From Aquimarina sp. AU58 (GTDB taxonomy: Bacteria; Bacteroidota; Bacteroidia; Flavobacteriales; Flavobacteriaceae): a stretch of 64,000 bases of DNA. This document shows, piece after piece, positions 29,327 to 40,187 of the stretch. The stretch lies in NCBI RefSeq assembly GCF_900312745.1, contig NZ_OMPD01000014.1, forward strand, positions 2,170,001-2,234,000, written 5' to 3'. Position 1 is the first letter of the stretch; every line of letters begins with the position of its first letter. The notes beneath the pieces are model-generated. The model saw nothing but the letters and a program-made list of their open reading frames with translations. It was not told the DNA's origin and made no database searches. Made by a program: the position numbers and the translations under genes.

Positions 29327-32300
29327 ATGAAAAAAATATATACTGTACTTTTTCTGTTACTTAATGTAATAGGATATGCACAATCCAATGCTGATTTGTT
29401 GATAGAAACATCTACCAATGCTGCATTGGTAGTTTGTGGAGATGAAGTAACTTTTACCATTAAGTTGACTAATAGAAGCAATGCTGTTTTATCCGGTATT
29501 ATATATAATTCTACGTTACCGAATGGAATTACTTTGGTAAACTCGCAATATCCTAATGGTAATACAGCTAGTCAGATAAAGTTTTTAATACCAGATATCC
29601 CGGCTAATGGAATTACCAATTTCACCTATACGGCAAAAGGAAACTGTACGTTACTAACTGAGTTTGATGCCGCAACACAAACTAATGAAACATTTGTTGT
29701 AAGAAATACAAATTCAGTCGCTTATAGAGTAAACGCGGGAGCAGAACAAACAGTAACAGGTACTTCAGAATCGTATAATGTTAATTTTCCAGAATTATTT
29801 GTAAAGGTAAAAGATCAGGATGTTAATATACAGGTAGGTGTATTAGAAAAAGATACCGATGGTTCTATATTTAATAGAGAAGTAGAAGTTATAAATAGTG
29901 GTATTGGGGCCGTGAGTGAATTTAGGTTATATGTAGATTACGATGCCAATATTGATTTTAAAGAACTTAAATTATCTACGGGACAGATAGTCTCACCTGT
30001 GGGAGCTGCAGTAACTTCACCACTTGGCGCAGGGTTACAACGATTAACTTATGTAATAACTAATTTTTCTAGTGTTGGTAATGGAAATAATCTATTTGAA
30101 CAAAATGAAAAACTAGTTTTTATTGATCAGGTATCATTAGATTCTACTGATTGTCATTCTTCAATGCCAACGAACTATACAGCAGTATATGGTTGTTATA
30201 GTACATTTTGTGAAGCTATAGATGATAAAGACTCGACTTCTGTAAATTATTTGAGTTTTGTTACTGGGACTCCAAAGTTTACAACAAAACGAATAGTGGA
30301 AAAATCGGGAGATTTATGTGGTGATCCCATTCGTGTAAAGTATGAATATACAAACATTGGAAATAATTCAGTAGAAGCATCTGCTGATACTGCTATAGAT
30401 ATATCTTTTGTAAGTCTTTCAGATATATTTCACCATATGGGAACTAATAACTTCAGTATTAATGGAAATTTATTGATTCATGATGAGGTTCATTTGGGAA
30501 ATCAATATTATTATTATTTGAATGAGAACATTTTTAGAAGTGATCCTGATGGTGTAGGAATAGGGTTAGATGACGTAGATAAGGATGGTTTTTATGATGA
30601 TTTACCAGTTGGAGCAACTTTAACTATTGATGTAGAACTAAATTTGGACTTCGCTTCATCTTTTTTTGAAAACATCAACTCATATATTGCATATTTAGCT
30701 CTTAGAGGTAGGTCAAATTCTTGTAATTCAGGTATTTATAGTGCGGCTAATCTAACAAGGTTAAATACCTTAGAGAGAAATTCTGCTTCAGATAAAGTAC
30801 CAAATGAATTAGCAACTGATCAAACAGCTATATTAGAATTTAATGTTGATTATAGTAGGTTACTACTTGATTTTGATGGTGGAATCACAATAGCAAATAA
30901 TTATGTTTCTAGATTTACACTACCCGAAGGATATGAGATTGTTAAAGTTGATTGGTTCGATAGAGGTTTTAATCCAATTCAGGTTCCTGCAAGTAGTATA
31001 GGAAATAATACATATGAAGTAAGAGGTGGAGGTAAAGAAGGGAAATACGAAGTAACTGTTAAAGTGGCTTGTAGCGATAGTTTAGTAGAAACTATTGAGG
31101 ATATTAACTGGGATATGTATGCAGATGTTTGTAACGATTACAATACCTTAGAACTTATTAAAATTGCACATACTTCATCATCTATTTTTACTGTTTTTGA
31201 GCGATGTACTACAGATCCCGGAGGCCCCGGAGGAGGAGGGAATACCTGTGATTTTGAAACAGAGGTATTTGAAGTGAAAAGAAATACATTTGGCTATGTA
31301 GACAATCATAATGGGTTAAGTTATTATACTTTTAATCAGTTAAATACAGTCCCTAGGGTAAATAAAGATACTCCGGAGATAAACTTAGAAGCTGTATATC
31401 CTTCTGATAAAATTCTTGTAAATAGTTTAGGAAGCCTTAAAACTGATCAAGGAGAATCTTATAATGAAATTTCTTTTGAAATGGCATTTAATCTTCCTGA
31501 AGGTATTAGTACAGAAATAGTATCACATAGTGATGATGGAACATTATTAGTTAATGGAACTAGTTATGTTTTAACAAATCCTATAGTGACTATAGATAAT
31601 AATAGAATAAAATATAAATATACTGTATCAATAGCTTCAGTTTCAGGATCTGGAATTTCATTAGAAGTAAAAAACTTACAGCTTCAAGTAGCAAAAATGT
31701 CGGATGTTTCTTTATCTAAAGGAGCTTATAATTTGTCTGTATTTAGAGGTAAGTTTTTAGGTAAAAATTCAATAAACGAAGAGAGTTGTGGAAAATCTAA
31801 AGGAAGTACTTTAAGCCTATATATACCTAGTGCCACATTAAATGTTTCTACTGGGCGAAATATTACCTGTAATTTAGGAGATTATTTAATGGGGTATAAT
31901 TCATTTTCAGCAACAGGAGGCGATGATTTTGTGAATGAATATAGACCACTTTTGTTGAATAAAAGTATAGAGTATAAAATACCAGAAGATTATATTGTAA
32001 AAGAATTATTTTATTCACATTCTGGGATAAAAACCCTGATTCCTCATAATTTTCTGAGCGCTCCCCAAATTAATATCATAGATATGGGAGAAATGATAGT
32101 GCTAAATGATTCGAAAAATAGAGATGGAGTTGGTGTCGGTGTTTTCTATGAACCAAATTGTAGTGATCCATCGTATGAAATTCCTCGAAATGGAAATCGT
32201 AAACCATACAGTTTTGATGTTAATTATATAGATTATTTAGAAAACCCAGCAGAAATAGTTAAACACTCGGTATCTACTGGGGCATCAATAGAAAAAGTAT

Positions 32301-35300
32301 CAATAGAAAGGTATAATATCCCTTTCGAGATATCTCCAAATATAGTTCAGGAAGGATTTGAGAGGACCACAGATTGGTCTGTGCAATTTTGTAATAGGTC
32401 AACATCAAGTTCTACAGGTACTGTTATTAATAATCCTTGGATAAGTTTAGAATTAAAAGAAGGGGATGAGAGTACAATACTAATAGGAGCAAAAGATCAA
32501 AATAATAATGTTATACCGGCTGAAGATATAATATTTTATGGTCCTATAAATCCTCGTTCTGGTAAGCCTAGAAATATGTTGATTCAATTGAAAGGATCAA
32601 GAATTTCAAGAGGTAATTGCTTGATTGTATACCCTATAGCAGAATATCGAGTTTGTGAGAATGACGTAGAGCAAGATATTGATTTGATATCCAGTTGGTC
32701 TTGTGATTCTTGGCCATTATCTGGAGAAGCTTTTGATACCGAAGCTGAGTTGACTGCAGTAAATTCTATTATAAATGATGGAGGGCTTACTTGTCAATTC
32801 GAAGTAAAACAAGATATAGTAACCTTACGTTATAAAACCGGAGGAATTGATTGGGAAGTAAATCGTTTGGTAAATGAAGTAGATCTTTGTGAGGATATTG
32901 CTTTTGATGTAAAAGTAGTAAGCTCTAAGTTTGCTAATGTATATGATACTAATGTTACTGTAGATTTACCAATTGGGGCTTCGGTTTCAGATGTAAGTAC
33001 GATAACCTATACCTATAATGGAGCTTCAGCTACAGTACCAGTTTCTTTTATTCAGCAAAATGTATCAGGTACTCAAGATCTAATAATCAAAGCATCAGAC
33101 TTAGTAACTTCTTTACTTGTCGCATCAGGAGATCTTACCGATGCAACAGAAAGTACTATCCCAGGAATTCGTTTGCCTGGTAAAAATGAAATTAGTTTTA
33201 GAATAAGTCTGAATTCAGATTGTAACTATAACCCGGGAAAACCAGTTCAATTTTTCTTAGAAGGAACTACCAACTGTTCAGAAAATATCAATCTTCAGTT
33301 TGATCGTTTTATTCCGCTTAAAGGATTAACTACTCCGGATATAACAGTAGATATTACGGGTAGTAACTTTTTAGTTTGTAATGACAGTAATGAAGTAACC
33401 ATAGCAGTAGTAAATGCAAGTGTTAACCCAATTGCTCAACAGCAATTGGTAGTTACATTACCAACCGGGGTTACTTATGCAAATGAGGTAAGTGGTTTCC
33501 CTGCACCGACAAGTACTACGGCAACCACAGTAACCTGGAGTCTAGCAGATTTAGATACTAATAAAAATCAAACTTTTAAAATAAACACCCGTTTAACCAA
33601 TCTATCGGGAACCAGTTTTGAGTATCAGGCAGAAACTATACAAAACGGGCAAGCTACTTGTATTTCAAACAATCAGGTTTGTGACCTTGAGGTTACTACA
33701 GCAAGTGATACTGTAGAAGTGGTAAACTCTCCGTTTCCGGGGATAACAATCAATACATTAAGCAGTTCTCCTGTGTGCGAAGGTGAAGATGTGGTGGTAG
33801 AAGTTGTACTTTCTGGAGCTTTAGCAGGAGGAAGTTATACCTATACCTGGAATGTACAACCTATATCTTCTAATGGAAATCAGTTTACTTTTAGACCACT
33901 AAACTCAACATCATTACAAGTTACTGTACAATCTGCAACAAACCCTGCACCTAATTGTAGCGGTACTGCAACTGTAGATGTAGAAGTATATCCAAGTGCA
34001 GAGATAAACCTTACTTTGGTAGATGGTATAAGTTGTTCTGGTAAGTCTGATGGTAAAGTTACGGTTAGCATAACAGGAGAACAAGGAACCGGGTATTTAG
34101 AGCAAGAACCTTTCGAAATTGTAAATTCTACATATCCTAACCTGGTTACTATTGGTCAACAATTAATAAATGGGCAGGAATTAACTATAGAAAATATACC
34201 CGAAGGAAACTTTAGCATTACATTCAAAGATAATTATGGGTGTCAATTTGAAAAATCAATAGCAATTGGTGTTGTAGCTAAACCTATAGATGAATTATGT
34301 GTTTCGTTATTACCTTGTGATGTCACAAGTGGTAATGTAATGGTATCATTTAGTACTTTAGATGTTCATCCATCTCTTACAGGGACAAATTATACAGGAA
34401 GAATATATAAAATTACTGGAGGTACGTCTGAAGATATTGTAACCTATACGGGAACATTTCCTGATACACAAAGTCACGAACTTATAAATGCAATTGTTGG
34501 TGATTTTTATTCTATCGAACTTACTGCAACTAATGGCTGTGTATTTAGGACTTCTTTTGTACCAAAGACTATTGGAGCAAGCATAAAAATTGATGATAAT
34601 AATCGAGATCTAGAAGTTTGTTTTGCCAATGACACGTTAGATGTAAACTTTGAATTAAGAAATAATGGGAACGGCTGTTCAATTTATGCTGTTTCAGGGT
34701 ATACTGTATTCTTTGGAGGAGTAGATGATGAAGGTGAATTCGTAGGAACACCAGAAGTGTTTAATGATATTCCTTCATTAGGAAGTGATCCTACACCATT
34801 TCAATTACAGAATGTTGGTCCCGGTAATTATAAAATTTTTGTACAACCAAGTGCGGTTTCATCCTATAGTGGAGATCTTGGAGTTTGTGGAGAATCTAGT
34901 TATTTTAATATAAAGGCGCTTTCTAACTTATCTGTAGATACGATAGCGAATAATCCACAATGTGCGGGAGAAGATTCGGGTAGTGCAGAAGTTGTGGTAA
35001 CAGGAAATTCTGGTGCTGTTAGTTATGAATGGACAAATACAGCAGGAGAAGTGGTTTCAGTAGGATATATTGCTACGGGACTTATAGCTGGTGAATATAG
35101 TGTAGTAGTAGCAGATGAGAGTGGATGTGGAGCAACAGATCCTATTAAAGTAATCTTAGAAGATCCAACACCTTTAGAAACTCCAATAATAGAAGATATC
35201 CAAACCAGTTGTGATGCAGTTTCAGGATCAGGAACAACGGGAGGCACAGTATCTGGATATACATCAGGTACCGCACCCTATACATTTACATGGTATTTGG

Positions 35301-38300
35301 TAACCGAAGAAGAAGTTCTTCCTCCAGACGGAGATCCCGTTATTGAATTGGTAGAAGAATTAAAATATCAAGAAATTGTTCAGGAAGGTGGTACATCTAG
35401 TTATCCCGGTATTACACCAGGTAATTATAAGGTTATCGTAACAGATGCCAATGGTTGTACTGCAGAAACAGTAGTTACAGCAGTAACACAACCCCCCGTA
35501 AGACGTAATTATAATATATGTTTAAGTTGGGTATCTCCGACTCAAAAAGAAAGAAATGATACAGAACCAGATACTACGCGTACGGTTAAACCTATAGGAC
35601 CATCTACATTTAATCAAGCGATTGCATCAAAAGTAGAGCTTTGTGTTGTTGAAAATGTAGATAAGTTAGAGGCTAATGTAAATGAGGTTCTTTATAATAC
35701 AGGTGGACTAGACGATGAGGTAACGTTAAAGTATACTCAGGGAACAAGCGATACATATCACTTTACTTTATATTATTATGATCGTGCTGGTAACCTGGTA
35801 CGTACTGTACCACCAGAAGGAGTTCGCACGGTTAGCGATCGTAGTGCAACTGCACATACATATGTTACGGGGTATGACTATAATAGTATTTCACAATTAG
35901 CCAGTCAAAACACACCAGATGGAGGAACTTCACAATTTGTATATAATGATATTGGTCAATTATGGTATTCTCAAAACGAACGCCAGCAACGAGAAGGTGT
36001 ATTCTCCTATGTGGTATATGATGAACTGGGGAGAGTGCGTGAAGGTGGAGAAGCCAAATTAAATGGAAAAATATTCCCTGCCGATTTCTTGATTAATAAT
36101 CAAGCGAATCCACAAGTGGCGATCGATTTACCAATGATTGATAAAACTGAATACATTCAAACCACTTATAATGATAGAGTAGAAGAAATTTCTTACCGAG
36201 ATCAAAAACAACGTTTTTTACGTAATAACGTAAGTTTTATTAATAATAAAGATAAAAATGGTAAGCTTACTAAAACATATTATAGCTATGATCCACATGG
36301 TAATGTAGAGTGGTGCATACAGGAACTTCCCGGGATCGGAAGAACAACTGTTGCCTATACATATGACTTAGTATCGGGTAATGTAAACGAAGTTCATTTC
36401 AACAGAGGACGAGTAGATGAATATCGTCATAAATATACCTATGATGAAGATAATAGAATTGTATCTGTAGAAACGTCTAAAGATGGTTATGTCTGGGATG
36501 AAGATGCTCGATATGATTATTATCTACATGGCCCATTAGCAAGAACCGAACTAGGTGAAGATAAGGTACAAGGATTAGATTTTACCTATACCATTCATGG
36601 ATGGTTAAAAGGTATCAATACACCAGACCTTGCACAGAATGGGTATAACCCAGATGCAAATAATAAACGTGGTGATGCCTCAACAAAACATGCCAAAGAT
36701 GAATTTGGTATGGCATTAGGCTATTATCGTGGAGATTTTACTCGTGATGGAGTATTAAATTCTGGACTTACAGCAGCCAATCCGTTTAATCTGGAAAATG
36801 CAGTAAACGGCGTACAACAGAACCTATATAATGGTAATATTAGTACCTGGACTTCTCAGGTTGCAGAAGAAGCAAAAGAGAAAAACAGAGCAAGTTACCT
36901 TACCGGAAATAGCTACCATTATGACCAGTTAAACCGAATCAAATCATCAACTACACAATTGTATAGTGATACCAATCAAACCTATGGTGCTATAGGAGGC
37001 AGTGCCAATGCCTTTAAAACATCTTACGAGTATGATAAAAATGGTAATCTACAACGATTAAAACGTCATAAGGATGATGGACAGTTAATAGATGATCTAA
37101 CGTATCACTACAATCTGGAAGATCCAAACTTATCTAATCGTTTGACATATGTAGATGATGCTGCAGGACAAGTAAGCACGGTAATCAATGATTTACCTGA
37201 TCAAAATGTAGGAAACTATGAATACGATGAAACGGGGCAGTTAATTCGTGATAATAGTGAAGGGTTACGTTACGTATGGACAGCCGCTGGTAAAGTATCA
37301 GAAATTATCCCGGATAATACAGCTAATCCTGATACGCAAAAAGTACACATGTCATTTACTTATGATGGTATGGGGATGCGTGCGATGAAGCAAGTGAACC
37401 GTATGCCATATAATGCGACTGGAGAAGGTCCGCAAATTCATAATCCGGCAGCAGTAGAAACAACCTATTATACTTGTGACGCCTCTGGTAATGTAATGGG
37501 AATCTATAAACGCGAGGATGTTAAGGTAAATCCAAATGATGCAACCGATAATACGTATACAGCAACATTTAGTATCTCAGAGCGACCTATCTATGGTAGT
37601 GATCGTGTTGGGCAGGATGTCTTTAGCGAAGTGATCTATACACGCACCTATGGATTTGATACTATAGAAAACTATGAAGAGGTAGCAGTACAGTTTATGA
37701 GTAACATCACAAACGCACTAGACAATGTATTCTTAGTACAAAATGATAGTAAAGAGTTAACAGATACAAACGGTGTTGTAGTGCAGGTTCCTGGAACCAA
37801 GATGGCGAAAGCTAAAGCAGATCGAACGTTTAATGCATTAGAATATGAAGCTTTACAACAAGAAAATGAAGCCATAGTGCCTATTGTAACTGATAATAAT
37901 GTCTTCTTAATCGAGAATACACAGGGTGAAGTAATAAGCTACGGTGCAGTAGCGACTAATTACTTTAGTACTGATCCCGATCGTTCGGTATTATTAATCT
38001 ATGATGCATTGGGTAATCTGGTATCAGGATTAGAAACTATTAATGTTGATACAGCTACATCAATTGATCCACAGGCAAAAACAGTAGTGGTAAAACATCC
38101 ATCTAATCCTAGTGAATATTTGATATTTTATAGAGATACAGCTTCTGGGTTACATTGTGCAACCTTACGTAATAGTGGCGGAGTATCGATTACGGGTCAT
38201 CAAAACTTTGCCTATAGTAATTATGGGCGTCATATGGCAGTGATCCAGGATGAACAACAAAAAAAGGCGTATCTTTATGCCACCATGCATACCGAAGGTA

Positions 38301-40129
38301 CTGTTGCAGCAGATGGTACAGTAACAACGCCACCAGGAACCAACCTGGTTCGTTTTACAATTGGTGAAACAGGAGCTGTAAGTTTTGATGGTACATTGCT
38401 ACCAGCATACTTTGATAGTTTCGATGCAGCAGGTAATGGAGAGTTGCAGATCGCAACCGATGGTACCGCAATAAGTGTGTATCATAATACTTCCTTACCC
38501 GCACAGTGGACCGCAGCTACAGACGCAGAAATTCGCACCTGGCAGCTCGATCCGGATACGAAACTACCGGTAGTAGCAAGTGTATCGACTATTGCAGTAA
38601 CCAACGGTAATATTGGTAAAGGTTCTTTGATAAACACAGGAGATGATATCTACTATACACAGTATACGCAAGAGGTAACAACCAATGCAGATACCAAGGT
38701 CGTAAAACGAGCCTCAGATAATCAGGTAGTAGCTACTAACGCCTTAGGGGATCTTAGAGTAAATAAGGATAATAAACTCTATCAGTTTGTAGGTACAACG
38801 AATAGCGGACAGGAATGGAATCTCGATACTCAAACTAGTACAGCGTTAAATAATTTACCTGCTGCTACAGGTGGAGTAACTGGATACCAACCGTATCAAC
38901 CGTATACTATTCTTACTACAGAAGATGAAGCGACCAGTGGGTTGGTATATCGTGATCTGGGTAATAAGTATTATGAGATCAAGGATCACCTTGGTAATGT
39001 ACGTGTAGTGGTTAACGATCGTAAAAATCTGGATCCTGCTACAGGAGACTTAACGGCTAAGGTAGAAAGTTATAATGGTTACTATCCGTTTGGGATGCTA
39101 CAACCTAATCGTCATAAAGACTCCAAATCCTATAGATATGGATTCCAGGGACAAGAAAAAGACGATGAAATCAAAGGCGAAGGGAATTCTGTAAACTATA
39201 AGTATAGAATGCACGATCCTAGATTAGGGAGGTTCTTTGCGGTGGATCCGTTGGCAGGAAGGTATTCTTGGAACTCCCCTTACGCCTTTAGCGAAAATAG
39301 GGTTGTTGATGGTTTAGAGCTAGAAGGGTTAGAATTTATTATACCAGAAGTACCTATTTTTAACCATAAAAAGGATGATAATAAAGCTATTTATGCAGGT
39401 AAAGTAGCAAGTAATATAGGAGCAAAAGCATTAAATGGGATTATTGGAATATGGAATTATGCAGGAGACCTAACCCCAGAAGGAGATTATTTTAACTTGC
39501 AGTATGGAAGGGATAAGATAAGGACTGACGGTTCAGCTGTAATGAGCTATTTGAATGAGATAGATCAGTTTTATTCTGAAGATGGTCAAAAAGCGCATCG
39601 AGCAAAAATGTTCTTAACGTCCTTTAAATCTAACGTTAAAAACTTTGATACCGAAGATTTTGAGGATGTAATATCAAATAGTATTGATATTGGTGGGCTC
39701 CTTAAATTTCTTAAAGCAGGTAAGGTATTTAATGTTAAGGTAAGTGGAGGAGTTGATCCTAAGTTGTTTGGGTTTAAAGGTAAAAAAATAATAGGTTTAG
39801 GTATAGATAGTGATCTATTTAGACATAGAGGCAAAGCTGCGGATTATAAAAATGGGAAGTGGTTTGAAGCTGGTCTTACGGATGTAGATTACAGTGTAGA
39901 TCTTGATAATCAAAATCTATTTTTTACAGCTTTTATTCAAGCAGCTAGAAATGCTGACGGTATAAGGTTTGAATTATCGAGTTTTAGAAGTAATAAAAAC
40001 CCAATGACAAGGAGAGAGTTTAGTATAATTACTCGGGATAAAAAACTTTATGAAAAAACCATTTTTATACGTGATGGAGTGGAATATCGATATAATGGTA
40101 AGGCTCTAGAAAAAATAAAACAACCTTAA
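29327..40129 (+). CDS. RHS-repeat polymorphic toxin with DUF11/SprB-like N-terminus and variable tip A
   Basis: A 3600-aa exported protein, signal peptide MKKIYTVLFLLLNVIGYAQS. Residues about 20-1500 contain DUF11-like adhesin repeats (CGDEVTFTIKLTNRS; later copies around 1180 and 1350). Around 1500-2000 come PKD-like and SprB-like repeats (CSGKSDGKVTVSITG near 1567, CAGEDSGSAEVVVTG near 1877). RHS/YD repeats start near 2140 (YYYDRAGNLVRTV). The conserved RHS core end spans about 3250-3330 (YYPFGMLQPN, YGFQGQEKDDEI, YRMHDPRLGRFF, SPYAFSENRV). The last 270 residues are a variable tip I cannot assign to a toxin family. Nucleotides 39079-39225 of the core end are repeated exactly, inverted, at 43521-43667, where a second tip starts. 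A candidate immunity gene follows 58 bp downstream. Confidence 0.88.
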   Translation: MKKIYTVLFLLLNVIGYAQSNADLLIETSTNAALVVCGDEVTFTIKLTNRSNAVLSGIIYNSTLPNGITLVNSQYPNGNTASQIKFLIPDIPANGITNFTYTAKGNCTLLTEFDAATQTNETFVVRNTNSVAYRVNAGAEQTVTGTSESYNVNFPELFVKVKDQDVNIQVGVLEKDTDGSIFNREVEVINSGIGAVSEFRLYVDYDANIDFKELKLSTGQIVSPVGAAVTSPLGAGLQRLTYVITNFSSVGNGNNLFEQNEKLVFIDQVSLDSTDCHSSMPTNYTAVYGCYSTFCEAIDDKDSTSVNYLSFVTGTPKFTTKRIVEKSGDLCGDPIRVKYEYTNIGNNSVEASADTAIDISFVSLSDIFHHMGTNNFSINGNLLIHDEVHLGNQYYYYLNENIFRSDPDGVGIGLDDVDKDGFYDDLPVGATLTIDVELNLDFASSFFENINSYIAYLALRGRSNSCNSGIYSAANLTRLNTLERNSASDKVPNELATDQTAILEFNVDYSRLLLDFDGGITIANNYVSRFTLPEGYEIVKVDWFDRGFNPIQVPASSIGNNTYEVRGGGKEGKYEVTVKVACSDSLVETIEDINWDMYADVCNDYNTLELIKIAHTSSSIFTVFERCTTDPGGPGGGGNTCDFETEVFEVKRNTFGYVDNHNGLSYYTFNQLNTVPRVNKDTPEINLEAVYPSDKILVNSLGSLKTDQGESYNEISFEMAFNLPEGISTEIVSHSDDGTLLVNGTSYVLTNPIVTIDNNRIKYKYTVSIASVSGSGISLEVKNLQLQVAKMSDVSLSKGAYNLSVFRGKFLGKNSINEESCGKSKGSTLSLYIPSATLNVSTGRNITCNLGDYLMGYNSFSATGGDDFVNEYRPLLLNKSIEYKIPEDYIVKELFYSHSGIKTLIPHNFLSAPQINIIDMGEMIVLNDSKNRDGVGVGVFYEPNCSDPSYEIPRNGNRKPYSFDVNYIDYLENPAEIVKHSVSTGASIEKVSIERYNIPFEISPNIVQEGFERTTDWSVQFCNRSTSSSTGTVINNPWISLELKEGDESTILIGAKDQNNNVIPAEDIIFYGPINPRSGKPRNMLIQLKGSRISRGNCLIVYPIAEYRVCENDVEQDIDLISSWSCDSWPLSGEAFDTEAELTAVNSIINDGGLTCQFEVKQDIVTLRYKTGGIDWEVNRLVNEVDLCEDIAFDVKVVSSKFANVYDTNVTVDLPIGASVSDVSTITYTYNGASATVPVSFIQQNVSGTQDLIIKASDLVTSLLVASGDLTDATESTIPGIRLPGKNEISFRISLNSDCNYNPGKPVQFFLEGTTNCSENINLQFDRFIPLKGLTTPDITVDITGSNFLVCNDSNEVTIAVVNASVNPIAQQQLVVTLPTGVTYANEVSGFPAPTSTTATTVTWSLADLDTNKNQTFKINTRLTNLSGTSFEYQAETIQNGQATCISNNQVCDLEVTTASDTVEVVNSPFPGITINTLSSSPVCEGEDVVVEVVLSGALAGGSYTYTWNVQPISSNGNQFTFRPLNSTSLQVTVQSATNPAPNCSGTATVDVEVYPSAEINLTLVDGISCSGKSDGKVTVSITGEQGTGYLEQEPFEIVNSTYPNLVTIGQQLINGQELTIENIPEGNFSITFKDNYGCQFEKSIAIGVVAKPIDELCVSLLPCDVTSGNVMVSFSTLDVHPSLTGTNYTGRIYKITGGTSEDIVTYTGTFPDTQSHELINAIVGDFYSIELTATNGCVFRTSFVPKTIGASIKIDDNNRDLEVCFANDTLDVNFELRNNGNGCSIYAVSGYTVFFGGVDDEGEFVGTPEVFNDIPSLGSDPTPFQLQNVGPGNYKIFVQPSAVSSYSGDLGVCGESSYFNIKALSNLSVDTIANNPQCAGEDSGSAEVVVTGNSGAVSYEWTNTAGEVVSVGYIATGLIAGEYSVVVADESGCGATDPIKVILEDPTPLETPIIEDIQTSCDAVSGSGTTGGTVSGYTSGTAPYTFTWYLVTEEEVLPPDGDPVIELVEELKYQEIVQEGGTSSYPGITPGNYKVIVTDANGCTAETVVTAVTQPPVRRNYNICLSWVSPTQKERNDTEPDTTRTVKPIGPSTFNQAIASKVELCVVENVDKLEANVNEVLYNTGGLDDEVTLKYTQGTSDTYHFTLYYYDRAGNLVRTVPPEGVRTVSDRSATAHTYVTGYDYNSISQLASQNTPDGGTSQFVYNDIGQLWYSQNERQQREGVFSYVVYDELGRVREGGEAKLNGKIFPADFLINNQANPQVAIDLPMIDKTEYIQTTYNDRVEEISYRDQKQRFLRNNVSFINNKDKNGKLTKTYYSYDPHGNVEWCIQELPGIGRTTVAYTYDLVSGNVNEVHFNRGRVDEYRHKYTYDEDNRIVSVETSKDGYVWDEDARYDYYLHGPLARTELGEDKVQGLDFTYTIHGWLKGINTPDLAQNGYNPDANNKRGDASTKHAKDEFGMALGYYRGDFTRDGVLNSGLTAANPFNLENAVNGVQQNLYNGNISTWTSQVAEEAKEKNRASYLTGNSYHYDQLNRIKSSTTQLYSDTNQTYGAIGGSANAFKTSYEYDKNGNLQRLKRHKDDGQLIDDLTYHYNLEDPNLSNRLTYVDDAAGQVSTVINDLPDQNVGNYEYDETGQLIRDNSEGLRYVWTAAGKVSEIIPDNTANPDTQKVHMSFTYDGMGMRAMKQVNRMPYNATGEGPQIHNPAAVETTYYTCDASGNVMGIYKREDVKVNPNDATDNTYTATFSISERPIYGSDRVGQDVFSEVIYTRTYGFDTIENYEEVAVQFMSNITNALDNVFLVQNDSKELTDTNGVVVQVPGTKMAKAKADRTFNALEYEALQQENEAIVPIVTDNNVFLIENTQGEVISYGAVATNYFSTDPDRSVLLIYDALGNLVSGLETINVDTATSIDPQAKTVVVKHPSNPSEYLIFYRDTASGLHCATLRNSGGVSITGHQNFAYSNYGRHMAVIQDEQQKKAYLYATMHTEGTVAADGTVTTPPGTNLVRFTIGETGAVSFDGTLLPAYFDSFDAAGNGELQIATDGTAISVYHNTSLPAQWTAATDAEIRTWQLDPDTKLPVVASVSTIAVTNGNIGKGSLINTGDDIYYTQYTQEVTTNADTKVVKRASDNQVVATNALGDLRVNKDNKLYQFVGTTNSGQEWNLDTQTSTALNNLPAATGGVTGYQPYQPYTILTTEDEATSGLVYRDLGNKYYEIKDHLGNVRVVVNDRKNLDPATGDLTAKVESYNGYYPFGMLQPNRHKDSKSYRYGFQGQEKDDEIKGEGNSVNYKYRMHDPRLGRFFAVDPLAGRYSWNSPYAFSENRVVDGLELEGLEFIIPEVPIFNHKKDDNKAIYAGKVASNIGAKALNGIIGIWNYAGDLTPEGDYFNLQYGRDKIRTDGSAVMSYLNEIDQFYSEDGQKAHRAKMFLTSFKSNVKNFDTEDFEDVISNSIDIGGLLKFLKAGKVFNVKVSGGVDPKLFGFKGKKIIGLGIDSDLFRHRGKAADYKNGKWFEAGLTDVDYSVDLDNQNLFFTAFIQAARNADGIRFELSSFRSNKNPMTRREFSIITRDKKLYEKTIFIRDGVEYRYNGKALEKIKQP
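39079..39225 (+). repeat. core inverted repeat, left arm (147 bp, perfect)
   Basis: Codes for the RHS core segment YYPFGMLQPN to MHDPRL. Its reverse complement is at 43521-43667; I compared the two base by base and found no mismatch over 147 bp. Beyond 39225 the DNA diverges although the protein stays similar for about 30 residues. Confidence 0.95.
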
Positions 40130-40187
40130 CTTAATAATTTGTGAAAAGATGAAATGTACTATAATAAAACTTTTGGAGTAAAGAAGA

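Noticed and set aside
29327..40129. Type VI secretion effector
   Set aside because: The protein has a Sec signal peptide and no PAAR or VgrG domain, and no T6SS gene is in the window.
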